Of a stretch of 12,441 nt of DNA, positions 1-7,179 are shown piece by piece; position 1 is the first letter of the stretch, and each line of letters begins with the position of its first letter. Position numbers and translations under genes: made by a program. The stretch is from NCBI GenBank assembly GCA_900545785.1, contig URAA01000035.1:1-12441 (forward strand). Reading direction: 5' to 3'. This DNA is from an uncultured Dialister sp. Its GTDB lineage: Bacteria > Bacillota > Negativicutes > Veillonellales > Dialisteraceae. The notes under the pieces are model-generated. The model was given only the letters and a program-made list of their open reading frames with translations, ran no database searches and was not told where the DNA came from.

Positions 1-14
1 CGCTCTTCCGATCT
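1..14. other. Residual Illumina adapter sequence at contig edge
   Basis: The first 14 bases, CGCTCTTCCGATCT, are identical to the 3' end of the Illumina TruSeq universal (P5/read 1) adapter; the reverse complement begins AGATCGGAAGAGCG. Such a match placed exactly at base 1 is far more likely to be untrimmed adapter than genome. The reading frame of the truncated gene next to it happens to stay open through these bases, so an automatic caller would translate them as false residues. Genomic sequence should be taken to start at base 15. Confidence 0.93.
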
Positions 15-81
15 CTTCATCTTTATAAGTTTCTGCCAAACGGCGCAACTGTTCCGCTCTAATCGCCTTTGTTACTCTCAT
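15..81 (-). CDS. Unidentified protein, N-terminal fragment (contig edge)
   Basis: Only the first 22 codons are present, reading MRVTKAIRAEQLRRLAETYK then DE, before the adapter sequence begins. The ATG shares one base with the trxB stop (TAATG), and an AAGG element lies eight bases upstream inside trxB, so the gene is probably cotranslated with trxB. The visible peptide is basic and looks helical, with no signal peptide or membrane segment, so a cytoplasmic protein is likely. The fragment is too short to assign a family. The existence of the gene is supported by the tight junction and start context; its function is unknown. Confidence 0.55.
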
Positions 82-998
82 TATTCACGCCTTAACAGAT
101 AATCATGTGCCGCTAAAGCTGCCGCAGCACCTTCTCCTGCAGCAATGATAATTTGTTTATTTTGACAATCTGTTATATCGCCTGCCGCAAAAAGACCTTC
201 TATGTTAGTACGCCCTTCTTTATCGGTAATAATTTCTCCCAAAGAATTTTTCTTTACATTTTCCGGTAACCCTCCGGTATTCGGTATTCCCCCCGCTTCG
301 ACGAAAAGACCGTTCACTGAAAGTTCCGTTTCCTTATTATCCTTCTTGTTGAGAACAACTACGGAACTTACATTCTTTTCCCCTTTAACTTCTACGGGAA
401 TATATTCCATGAGGACTTCCACATTTTTCTTTTCATTCATTCTTTTAACCATAATTTCATCGGCACGAATACGGCTTCTTACAAGAAGATATACTTTTTC
501 TGCAATAACGGAAAGTTCAACAGCCGCTTGAACCGCACTATCTCCGCCGCCTACAATGGCCACCGTTTTGCCGCGATAAAACGGACCGTCGCAAGTGGCA
601 CAGTAACTGACACCCCGTCCGGTATATTCCGTTTCTCCCGGTATCCCCAATGTTCTGCTTCGTCTTCCCGTCGTAACAATGACGGCTTTTCCCATCACGG
701 TTTTTCCATCATCCAAATAAGCTGAAAAATTCCCGTCGCTCTGTTTTTCTATAGATTTTACACCGGCCGTTACAAAATTGATGGGATATTTTCTTGCATG
801 TCCTTCCATTTTATCTGCCAACTCAAAGCCGTTTATGGATTCAAATCCCAAATAATTTTCAATCTCATTGGTAAGGAGCATCTGACCTCCGATATCTGTA
901 GAAATAAGAGTTACGGAGAGTTCTTTTCTTGCTGCATATATAGCGGCATTGATTCCCGCAGGACCGCCGCCGATAATCATTACGTCTGACAATTCCAT
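81..998 (-). CDS. trxB: Thioredoxin-disulfide reductase (TrxB-type flavoprotein)
   Basis: This cytoplasmic FAD enzyme transfers electrons from a pyridine nucleotide to thioredoxin. At 305 residues it has the usual length for low-Mr thioredoxin reductases. Visible motifs are the N-terminal FAD-binding GGGPAG (residues 10–15), the redox-active CATC (Cys133 and Cys136), the nucleotide-binding GGGDSA (150–155), and the C-terminal FAD motif GLFAAGDITD (268–277) followed by KQIIIAAGEG (281–290). The usual NADPH-phosphate motif HRRxxxR is degenerate: residues 173–178 read VRSRIR, so NADPH preference is not assured. The start is fixed by AGGAGG (1006–1011) seven bases before ATG. The gene has its own likely promoter at 1031–1059 and overlaps the next gene by one base. 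An AhpF-like or other substrate-specific reductase is an alternative, but no N-terminal AhpF extension is present. Confidence 0.93.
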   Translation of the reverse strand: MELSDVMIIGGGPAGINAAIYAARKELSVTLISTDIGGQMLLTNEIENYLGFESINGFELADKMEGHARKYPINFVTAGVKSIEKQSDGNFSAYLDDGKTVMGKAVIVTTGRRSRTLGIPGETEYTGRGVSYCATCDGPFYRGKTVAIVGGGDSAVQAAVELSVIAEKVYLLVRSRIRADEIMVKRMNEKKNVEVLMEYIPVEVKGEKNVSSVVVLNKKDNKETELSVNGLFVEAGGIPNTGGLPENVKKNSLGEIITDKEGRTNIEGLFAAGDITDCQNKQIIIAAGEGAAAALAAHDYLLRRE

Positions 999-1005
999 AT
1001 GAATT

Positions 1006-1011
1006 CCTCCT
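1006..1011 (-). promoter_or_regulatory. trxB ribosome binding site
   Basis: On the minus strand this reads AGGAGG, a perfect anti-Shine-Dalgarno match, with seven bases to the trxB ATG. It settles the start of trxB at 998. Confidence 0.85.
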
Positions 1012-1030
1012 GTCTGTATTTAACAATTAT

Positions 1031-1056
1031 ATTATATCGTATTTTTTCGATATAAT
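1031..1056. repeat. Perfect 9-bp inverted repeat covering the trxB promoter spacer
   Basis: ATTATATCG (1031–1039) and CGATATAAT (1048–1056) are perfect inverted copies separated by 8 bases. One arm contains the -10 hexamer and the other runs into the -35. An 11-bp sequence, TATATTATATC, also occurs directly repeated at 1028–1038 and 1065–1075. The placement fits an operator for a regulator of trxB, but all elements are very AT-rich. The dyad could instead form a weak hairpin at the end of the kinase transcript, although no U-tract follows it. Confidence 0.5.
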
Positions 1057-1059
1057 CAA
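1031..1059 (-). promoter_or_regulatory. Sigma-70-type promoter of trxB
   Basis: Minus-strand -35 TTGATT (1059–1054) and -10 TATAAT (1036–1031) are separated by exactly 17 bases. The -10 is a perfect consensus and the -35 matches 4 of 6 positions. Transcription would start near 1024, giving a short leader that contains the AGGAGG site. It lies in the 75-base gap between the kinase gene and trxB, so trxB can be expressed on its own. Confidence 0.7.
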
Positions 1060-1073
1060 TTTTCTATATTATA

Positions 1074-2705
1074 TCACTTTAAGCAAGCCGGACCGACAAA
1101 TTCGCGCAGAAGTGAATTTCCCGGAATTAAAGAAGTATCCGTTTCTCTGAAAGGCTCCAGAAAACGGAGCAGCCGTTGCGCCTCAGGATACAAATCGTTT
1201 CCTTTTTTTATCTCCTTTAGCATGGGACTTGCTATTTTTTTCAAAACGGGAAGTTCATAAATCAGTGCTGAATTAAAAACGAAATCGGCCCTGTTCTGGT
1301 ATCGAAATATATTTCTTTCTTCTCCCCGGCGGACAGAATTCCAAATAGCCAAAGTATCTTCTCCACTGTGTCCCCTGGTTTTTACATCCCTTACCATACG
1401 CCGCAGCAGACGAGTATCTGATGTGGAAATTCGATTATGATTATTAATAGTAATCGGAGTCAATGCGGATAAATAAACACGCATGCATTGATATCCGGGA
1501 ACGAAATAAGACAATAACGGATTCAGCCCGTGAAGACCTTCTACCAAAATAGGTTGATCAGGCTCCAAGCAAGTAACATCTTCAGCCCATTCTTTTTTTC
1601 CGGTTATAAAATTAAAACGAGGAAGATGAACGGCTTTCCCTTCCAAAAGATCCCTTACGATCCTTTCAAATAAAGCAAAATCCAGAGCCTCCGGTTCTTC
1701 CCAATCTTCTTTATTCATCTCATCTCTGTTCTTAAAATAATCATCCAGAGAAAGCATGACCGGCTTTACTCCATTCACTCTCAGGTGAATAATCAGACGC
1801 TTCATGAAGGTGGTTTTCCCTGAAGAGGACGGCCCTGCAATGCAAACCAAACGAATTACAGGCTTTTGTCCGCAAATCTTATCGGCCAATTCTGCAATTT
1901 TCTTTTCATGAAGAGCTTCAGCCACTGAAATCAAATCACCGATCGTCTGATCATCTATGGCCATATTTAGATCAATAAGAGAATGACATCCGATAAGCTC
2001 ACTCCAATTCTGTGTTTCTAAAAACACCCGTGAAAACAAAGGTGCTTCTTCTGTTTCTTTTAATTCGGTTTCTCCTATTTCCGGAAATTGTAATAAAAAT
2101 CCGGGTGCATAGGATTTTAATCCAAAAGTTCTTACATAGCTCATATCGGGAAGCATCGGGCCGAAGAAGTAGTCAAAAAAATCACCGCATTGGCTTATAT
2201 TGATCATTTTGACATCAATTTGTGATAACAACTCCGCATCTTTCCTTCTGTTTTTATTAATAAGAAAAGACTCTGCCCGCCTTTTTGTTACTGTTCTTAA
2301 GCTGATATCCCGTCCTTCTTCAACAATATTCCTCATTTTCCGACAGAGAATATCCAATTCTTTTTGTATCGGTATATGATTGTCACTGAATTCGCAATAT
2401 AAAGAAGCGCCCAAAGTGTGTTTTACTTTTATGTCCGCCTCTTCTCCATATGTTTCCTTCACTGCAATAATCAGCAACATAATCAGAGAACGTTGGTATG
2501 CCCGATAAGCCATGGGAGATTTCATCGGAATCCATTTCACTGAAGTATCCTCTTGAAAAGGGGTTTGAAAGTCTATAATATCACCTTCGCAATCAGCCAA
2601 AACAGCATCATAAGGCGCTCGGGCTCCTTTCACCATGTCCCATAAATCTTGAGGAGTGGCACCGTCTTCCAATTCATATATTTTACCGTCATAACCGATG
2701 CGCAT
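1074..2705 (-). CDS. Nucleoside (uridine-type) kinase with N-terminal TGS-like domain
   Basis: This 543-residue cytoplasmic protein has a TGS/threonyl-tRNA-synthetase-like N-terminal part (about 1–60, starting MRIGYDGKIYELEDG), a middle region resembling the second tRNA-synthetase additional domain (about 65–200), and a C-terminal P-loop kinase of the uridine kinase family. Kinase motifs are GPSSSGKT (Walker A, 291–298), DDYF (321–324) and LVEGLHGLN (387–395). The likely reaction is phosphorylation of uridine or a related nucleoside using NTP; the exact substrate is not readable from sequence. The start was set at ATG 2705, which has GGGAG seven bases upstream. A longer frame from a TTG at 2735 has no good ribosome site. 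A promoter lies just upstream at 2751–2779. The function of the TGS part in this family is not clear to me. Confidence 0.88.
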   Translation of the reverse strand: MRIGYDGKIYELEDGATPQDLWDMVKGARAPYDAVLADCEGDIIDFQTPFQEDTSVKWIPMKSPMAYRAYQRSLIMLLIIAVKETYGEEADIKVKHTLGASLYCEFSDNHIPIQKELDILCRKMRNIVEEGRDISLRTVTKRRAESFLINKNRRKDAELLSQIDVKMINISQCGDFFDYFFGPMLPDMSYVRTFGLKSYAPGFLLQFPEIGETELKETEEAPLFSRVFLETQNWSELIGCHSLIDLNMAIDDQTIGDLISVAEALHEKKIAELADKICGQKPVIRLVCIAGPSSSGKTTFMKRLIIHLRVNGVKPVMLSLDDYFKNRDEMNKEDWEEPEALDFALFERIVRDLLEGKAVHLPRFNFITGKKEWAEDVTCLEPDQPILVEGLHGLNPLLSYFVPGYQCMRVYLSALTPITINNHNRISTSDTRLLRRMVRDVKTRGHSGEDTLAIWNSVRRGEERNIFRYQNRADFVFNSALIYELPVLKKIASPMLKEIKKGNDLYPEAQRLLRFLEPFRETDTSLIPGNSLLREFVGPACLK

Positions 2706-2750
2706 TGCGGTTCTCCCTTCCCGAAACACTGTCAACCTATCTGTAATCTC

Positions 2751-2779
2751 ATTATAATCTTAACTTTGATATCAGCCAA
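2751..2779 (-). promoter_or_regulatory. Sigma-70-type promoter of the nucleoside kinase gene
   Basis: On the minus strand, TTGGCT (2779–2774, 4 of 6 matches) and TATAAT (2756–2751, perfect) are separated by 17 bases. The -35 overlaps the last codons of the MFS gene. A transcript would start near 2744 and leave a leader of about 40 bases. This separates the housekeeping genes from the envelope genes upstream. Confidence 0.6.
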
Positions 2780-3962
2780 ATTCCCCTTTACGGATATGAT
2801 TTTTATATAAAAAAAATCCGACTGCCAATTGTATAATGCCGGCAGCCGCATATACATGCCAAAGGGCAATATGCATGGCAATGACCGATAAAAGTGGCCC
2901 CGCCATATTTCCAAACTGCTGTGCTGCCGTGGATAATCCGAAAACACGCCCGTGAAATGTCTCGGGCGTATATTTAACGAGCGCTGCATTCAAAGAGGGA
3001 TTGACCCCTACAATAAAACACTCCACCAAAAATTGGCAAACTGCAAATCCCCAAATATGACGGGGCATCGATTGGATAATCGTCAATGTTCCGGCACTTA
3101 GCATGGTTATCATCATAGCAAAATAATAACCGCGATTCTGTCCGAATTTCCCCCACAATGCCGTTGTCAAAGCACCGGCAATACCTCCGGCACTCATAAT
3201 AAATCCGGAAACCACCTCCACACCTTCCATCGTTCCCATGAGTTCTCCTACGTAGAGTGCCGTGACCGGTTGAATCATTAGAATTGTACATTGGATCATA
3301 AAAGTTATAATCAGCAATTCTTTCAGACGAATATTATTGTACGCATATTTTAAATCTTCCGTCATTGAGCTTTTTTGGGTTGCCCTGTCATTATGATGAT
3401 TTACTTTCGGTTCTGTAACAAAAAAAATAACTGCCGCACTGACAATCCATAATAAAACGGCAGAAATATAGAAAACATTTCTCATTCCTGCCAAGTGCGA
3501 AACAAATCCCCCTATCAGCGGCCCGCAAATTCCCCCGACAATCAAAGCTGTTTGTGCAAATCCTAAAGTGACACCCAACTTGCCGGGATCGGAACTGGCA
3601 GAAATAATCGGCATCACTGCCGCTACATACCCGTTTGCCACACCTTGGAATGCACGGGCGGCAAATAACTGGTATTCATTTTGACTGATTCCGCAAAATA
3701 TATATGAAAACCCCAATAAAACAGAGGCGCGGATTGCCATTTTCTTTTTTTCCCCTGAATCTGCCAATTTACCCCAGATCGGACTCATAATACCTGCAAC
3801 TAAAAAGCAAACGGAAAAAACAAGTCCCGACCAAAGTCCTATCGACTCGGGAGGTACTCCCAGATCAAGCAAATAAAGAGGTAAAAAAGGAATGACCATT
3901 GTATATCCCGAAGATACCAAGAACATACTGCATACAAGGACAATTATATTTTGCCTCTTCAT
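2772..3962 (-). CDS. MFS transporter, drug:H+ antiporter-1 (MdtG-like) type
   Basis: This is a 396-residue integral inner-membrane protein with about 12 hydrophobic segments in two six-helix halves. The N-terminus has the DHA1 pattern TMVIPFLPLYLLDLGV, and the loop after helix 2 carries a relaxed motif A (WGKLADSGEKKK). The fifth-helix antiporter motif C is visible as GGICGPLIGG. Overall it resembles MdtG-type efflux pumps, so proton-driven export of small amphiphiles is the likely role; the substrate is unknown. The start was put at ATG 3962, with AAGGAG five bases upstream; an in-frame extension to 4007 would run into the previous gene. It follows the hydrolase gene by 26 bases, so the two are probably cotranscribed. 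Confidence 0.87.
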   Translation of the reverse strand: MKRQNIIVLVCSMFLVSSGYTMVIPFLPLYLLDLGVPPESIGLWSGLVFSVCFLVAGIMSPIWGKLADSGEKKKMAIRASVLLGFSYIFCGISQNEYQLFAARAFQGVANGYVAAVMPIISASSDPGKLGVTLGFAQTALIVGGICGPLIGGFVSHLAGMRNVFYISAVLLWIVSAAVIFFVTEPKVNHHNDRATQKSSMTEDLKYAYNNIRLKELLIITFMIQCTILMIQPVTALYVGELMGTMEGVEVVSGFIMSAGGIAGALTTALWGKFGQNRGYYFAMMITMLSAGTLTIIQSMPRHIWGFAVCQFLVECFIVGVNPSLNAALVKYTPETFHGRVFGLSTAAQQFGNMAGPLLSVIAMHIALWHVYAAAGIIQLAVGFFLYKNHIRKGEFG

Positions 3963-3988
3963 TTTCTCTCCTTTCTTGCCCTCAAGGA

Positions 3989-4717
3989 TTATAACTCCTC
4001 CATCCACTGAACAGCATCATCCATCATATTAGTTGTTACAAAATGTCCTAATTGAGGATAAATAATCTTCTTTATCCTTTCATTCCGATTTTTCATCACG
4101 TTATAAAAATGCATCTGCCCACGAGGATCAACGGTTTCATCAGTTTCTCCATTGATTAAAAGGAGTGGAATGCTTTCCATTTCCGTTTGGTGATTCAAGG
4201 GTGATCTTTGTCTTATCTCTTTTAGTAAACTCCAATTCTCACCTAAAATATAGCCGAATCTCGCCTGCATAAATAAATGAGTTAATTCCCAATCACCGGA
4301 TCCGTTGAAAGAAACTGCTCCTTCAATTTCATTTCCATATTTGGCAGCAATACCCATGACAGACATTCCGCCCATGGAATGACCGATAATCACGGGTTTT
4401 TGGTATCCATTCTTTATAAAATCTTCTTGCAGCAAGGGGAATTCATCTATGTTATTAAAAATAGTTTTCCAAAATAAGTCGTAACTTTCAAGTGTATAGT
4501 AATCAGAAACAGGATGTCGTTCCCCATGAAAAACAGCATCCGGAACACAAATGGTATAGCCTTCCAAAGCAAGCAGAGCCGCTCTTGTCAACTGTGATTT
4601 TCCCGAGCTGCTCCATCCATGATACAAAATGACAGATTTTCCGGTTTCATTAAAAGGATATACCATATGGAAAGGAATATCCCCGATTTTTCCTTTTTTT
4701 ACCTCAAGCTGCATCAT
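3989..4717 (-). CDS. Alpha/beta hydrolase (serine hydrolase/esterase-like)
   Basis: This 242-residue protein has no signal peptide or membrane segment, so it is probably cytoplasmic. The alpha/beta-hydrolase elements are the oxyanion-loop HGW (33–35), the nucleophile elbow GHSMGG with Ser114, an acid candidate Asp193 in NGETDETVD, and His225 in LGHF near the C-terminus. It resembles dienelactone-hydrolase/prolyl-oligopeptidase-like esterases; the substrate is unknown. The start at 4717 has AAGGAG five bases upstream and overlaps the lpxL-type stop codon as ATGA, which implies translational coupling. The link to a lipid A acyltransferase and an MFS pump hints at a substrate related to the envelope or acyl esters, but that is inference. 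Confidence 0.83.
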   Translation of the reverse strand: MMQLEVKKGKIGDIPFHMVYPFNETGKSVILYHGWSSSGKSQLTRAALLALEGYTICVPDAVFHGERHPVSDYYTLESYDLFWKTIFNNIDEFPLLQEDFIKNGYQKPVIIGHSMGGMSVMGIAAKYGNEIEGAVSFNGSGDWELTHLFMQARFGYILGENWSLLKEIRQRSPLNHQTEMESIPLLLINGETDETVDPRGQMHFYNVMKNRNERIKKIIYPQLGHFVTTNMMDDAVQWMEEL

Positions 4718-5610
4718 TGTGTCTCCTTCGATCCGCCGTACAAACGATCTGTCCATTTCCAACGATTATGCATCCAAAACCATTCTTCCGGATATTTACG
4801 AATCCACGTTTCTAATTTCTTATTTAAAAGATCCGTTATTCTCTGTACTTCTTCTTTTTTATTTGCCTTTTCTTCCGGCAAGATCGAGTCTTCTACAATG
4901 ATCTCATAGGTAAAAGCTCCGGTTTGATGAATAAAGAGAACCATAACAGGCAAACCGGTCATAATGGAAAAATGGGCCGGTCCGGTAGGGGTCAATGTTC
5001 CTTGTCCGAATAAATCAGAAATAATTCCCGTATTTCCCGGATCCTGATCGTAAAGCAGACCTACAAAATAGCCTTTTTTCAGATGCCGAAGCATATCTCT
5101 CACACCGGTTTTATATTCTACCTTCTGCTTTGTCATAGATCGATACTCACAGATAAATTTATCAAAACCTTCATTAGACTGTTTCATCCCGACCGATAGC
5201 AAAGGATATCCGTGCAAAGCCAATCCGGCTCCCATCATTTCCCAATTCCCGCAATGACTTGCCGCTATAATACATCCCTTATGTTCTTTCGCAAGAGCAT
5301 CCAGTTTCTCTCTGTTCCGTATAGTTACATACTTTGAAATATTCTTTTCAGTAAGCAAGGGAAATCGAAGGACCGAAACTCCAAGCGGACCGAAACGCAA
5401 GTCCGCCTTTTCAGATATCTCCTTTGCTTCTCTTTTATCTTTTGTAATTCCTGCCCTTAATATATTATTTACGGACATCTTTTTTCTTCTCGCAGGAACA
5501 AAGAACCAAAAAATTCTTCCCAGAATTTTCCCCATTCTGCAGGCTCCGCGTTCTGACAGGCTGCAGGCCAAACGACTCAAAATTTTTAAAAGTGCATATG
5601 TAGCATTCAT
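4714..5610 (-). CDS. lpxL: Lipid A late acyltransferase, LpxL/HtrB family
   Basis: At 298 residues this fits the LpxL/LpxM (HtrB/MsbB) family, which transfers an acyl chain from acyl-ACP to the lipid A precursor at the cytoplasmic face of the inner membrane. The catalytic HX4E motif is present as HCGNWE (His119, Glu124). LYDQDPG (187–192) and the C-terminal WFWMHNRWK (277–285) are also family features. A hydrophobic N-terminal segment around residues 30–40 may mediate membrane binding. The start at 5610 has GGAG five bases upstream. It is preceded by a terminator-like hairpin and overlaps the hydrolase gene by four bases. Which acyl chain is added, and whether a second late acyltransferase exists, cannot be told here. 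The symbol is given by family resemblance. Confidence 0.85.
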   Translation of the reverse strand: MNATYALLKILSRLACSLSERGACRMGKILGRIFWFFVPARRKKMSVNNILRAGITKDKREAKEISEKADLRFGPLGVSVLRFPLLTEKNISKYVTIRNREKLDALAKEHKGCIIAASHCGNWEMMGAGLALHGYPLLSVGMKQSNEGFDKFICEYRSMTKQKVEYKTGVRDMLRHLKKGYFVGLLYDQDPGNTGIISDLFGQGTLTPTGPAHFSIMTGLPVMVLFIHQTGAFTYEIIVEDSILPEEKANKKEEVQRITDLLNKKLETWIRKYPEEWFWMHNRWKWTDRLYGGSKETQ

Positions 5611-5696
5611 TTTTTCTCCAACTTCCTAATAAAAAAAGATGCCCATGCACCTTTTTTCAGAAACAGCAATTCATTAAATTTCTTCCTATAGTTTTG
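5611..5696. other. Intergenic region between lpxD and the lpxL-type gene
   Basis: This 86-base gap is the longest between envelope genes in the window. It holds the hairpin at 5631–5657 and the ribosome site of the acyltransferase (GGAG, 5616–5619 on the minus strand). I find no convincing -35/-10 pair and no small gene in it. Confidence 0.6.
5631..5657 (-). terminator. Terminator-like hairpin between lpxD and the lpxL-type gene
   Basis: On the minus strand six A residues, G-G-U-G-C, a four-base AUGG loop, G-C-A-U-C and a run of seven U can pair as six A–U, a G–C, a G•U, a U–A, a G–C and a C–G. The U-run serves both as the stem arm and as the tail. The stem is poor in GC, so termination would be partial. 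It lies 40 bases after the lpxD stop and ends about 20 bases before the lpxL-type start, leaving no room for a promoter after it. Attenuation or transcript processing is therefore more likely than complete separation. Confidence 0.55.
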
Positions 5697-6722
5697 CTAT
5701 TTCTTATCTTCCTGTTCCGCCAGTGATTTTTCTATTTTCTTTATTTTTTTCATCATTTCAGGCAATCGGGCAAGCATAACCTGTTCTCTCCCCCATGCTC
5801 CGTGCGGTCTGCTCGGGTATCCGACATAGGTACCCGGTTTATCAATATCTCCCAATACGCCGGTTTTACCTCCCAGTGTCACATTATCCGTAATTTTGAT
5901 ATGACCCGTGATTCCTACCTGACCTGCAAGAATACAAGAATTTCCTATTTTTGTACTTCCTGCAATTCCCACTTGGGCAATAATAAAACAGTCTTCCCCT
6001 ACTTCTACATTGTGTCCCAAATGAACAAGATTATCTATTTTTGTCCCTCGTCCCACAACGGTATCATTCATTGCTCCATTAGAAACGGCACTGGCCGATC
6101 CCACTTCCACATCATCTTTCAAAACAGCTCTTCCCAATTGGCGGATATGGGTATGATGACCCTTTTCATCGGTGGAAAATCCGAATCCCTGTCCTCCGAT
6201 TACTGCATGAGCCCTAAGTACAACCCTATCGCCAATTACACTGTTTTCATGAATAACGGCTCCCGGATTCAGCTCGCAATAACAACCTACTTTTACATTT
6301 TTCCCTATATACACATAAGGAAAAATAACCGTATTATCACCGATGACAACTCTGTCATCTATGACCGCATATGCCATAACGGTTACATTTTTACCTATCA
6401 CGGCGGTAGGACTGATCACTGCCGTAGGGTGAATTTCTCCGGAATACCGAGGCTCCGGATGATACAGTTCAATTAATTGCCCGAAAGAACGACGACAATC
6501 ATCTACCACGATAAGATTCTTTGTATATGTTTCGGGCAGTTCATCAACCAGAATAACGCCCGCCTGCATTTCTTCTATATGTTCGGCATATATGCCCCTT
6601 GCAAAAGTAGCATGCTCGGGACCTGCACTTTCTGCACTGCGCACATCTTCAATAATATGCGTTCCGTCTCCATAGAGTTTTCCCCCGAGAAATTCGGCAA
6701 TTTCCGATACTGTTTTCTTCAT
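5697..6722 (-). CDS. lpxD: UDP-3-O-acyl-glucosamine N-acyltransferase
   Basis: LpxD transfers a 3-hydroxyacyl chain from ACP to the free amine of UDP-3-O-acyl-glucosamine, the third step of lipid A synthesis, in the cytoplasm. The 341 residues match the family length. Residues 1–95 form the N-terminal uridine-binding domain, about 98–295 are left-handed beta-helix hexapeptide repeats (many IG, V-x-IG units), and the last 35 residues form a lysine-rich helix. Asp230, His237 (catalytic, in HLGHNV) and His274 (in TGHIKI) align with E. coli Asp232, His239 and His276. The usual TTIDRGAL stretch is replaced by SASAVSNGAM (209–218). The start has GAGG five bases upstream and lies seven bases after the stop of the small OmpH lipoprotein gene. 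LpxA, LpxC and FabZ genes, common neighbours elsewhere, are absent from this window. Confidence 0.95.
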   Translation of the reverse strand: MKKTVSEIAEFLGGKLYGDGTHIIEDVRSAESAGPEHATFARGIYAEHIEEMQAGVILVDELPETYTKNLIVVDDCRRSFGQLIELYHPEPRYSGEIHPTAVISPTAVIGKNVTVMAYAVIDDRVVIGDNTVIFPYVYIGKNVKVGCYCELNPGAVIHENSVIGDRVVLRAHAVIGGQGFGFSTDEKGHHTHIRQLGRAVLKDDVEVGSASAVSNGAMNDTVVGRGTKIDNLVHLGHNVEVGEDCFIIAQVGIAGSTKIGNSCILAGQVGITGHIKITDNVTLGGKTGVLGDIDKPGTYVGYPSRPHGAWGREQVMLARLPEMMKKIKKIEKSLAEQEDKK

Positions 6723-6729
6723 TCCATCC

Positions 6730-7179
6730 TCATTTCTTCGTGTCAGAAGCGTTATTTTGATTTAATCTGGCTAATACTTCCGATGTGATATCAACAGCCC
6801 CTGCAGGTACCACTCTTTGATGCATAACAATGCCTATATTCTTTTCTTTCGCAACAGCTGCTGCTTGTGACTCTACAAGAGATCTGATTTGATTCTGCTT
6901 GCTCTGCATAAATATCATTCTTTCCTGTTGCGCTTCTTGGAATTTTTTCTGCATTTCTTCTTCGGACGCTCCCGACTGGGACTCTTTATTTAAACGTTCA
7001 ATTATTTCCTTGTTTTTATCGGTAATTTCTTTTTCTATTGTTTGTATTTGTGCAGATTCCTGATGTAATCTTTGTACATCTACAACGGCCACTTTATTCC
7101 CGCTTCCGCATCCGGAAAATAAAGCCGCTGCAGAAACCAATCCGATACAAGCCAGTTTTTTCAATGGAATTTTCTTCAT
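6730..7179 (-). CDS. OmpH/Skp-family lipoprotein (small)
   Basis: This 149-residue exported protein has a lipoprotein signal peptide: basic MKKIPLKK, a hydrophobic core, and lipobox F-S-G-C with Cys24. The mature part starts with KVAVVDVQRL, the typical first strand of OmpH/Skp, followed by a charged coiled coil (about 38–100) and the closing motif AKEKNIGIVM...VDITSEVLARL. It is probably a membrane-anchored periplasmic chaperone for outer-membrane proteins, acting with BamA. The ATG overlaps the stop of the preceding gene (ATGA), with GGAGG seven bases upstream. Lipid anchoring differs from classical soluble Skp. Whether it sits in the inner or outer membrane cannot be decided here. Confidence 0.82.
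   Translation of the reverse strand: MKKIPLKKLACIGLVSAAALFSGCGSGNKVAVVDVQRLHQESAQIQTIEKEITDKNKEIIERLNKESQSGASEEEMQKKFQEAQQERMIFMQSKQNQIRSLVESQAAAVAKEKNIGIVMHQRVVPAGAVDITSEVLARLNQNNASDTKK

Noticed and set aside
996..1006. Adjacent CATATG and GAATTC at the trxB start, looking like NdeI/EcoRI cloning sites
   Set aside because: The sequence around it is continuous with a natural promoter, AGGAGG site and gene. The two sites arise by chance in AT-rich spacer, with no vector sequence nearby.
2706..2735. TTG start at 2735 for the nucleoside kinase
   Set aside because: The ATG at 2705 has a properly spaced GGGAG and begins exactly at the TGS-like domain; the TTG has no good ribosome site.
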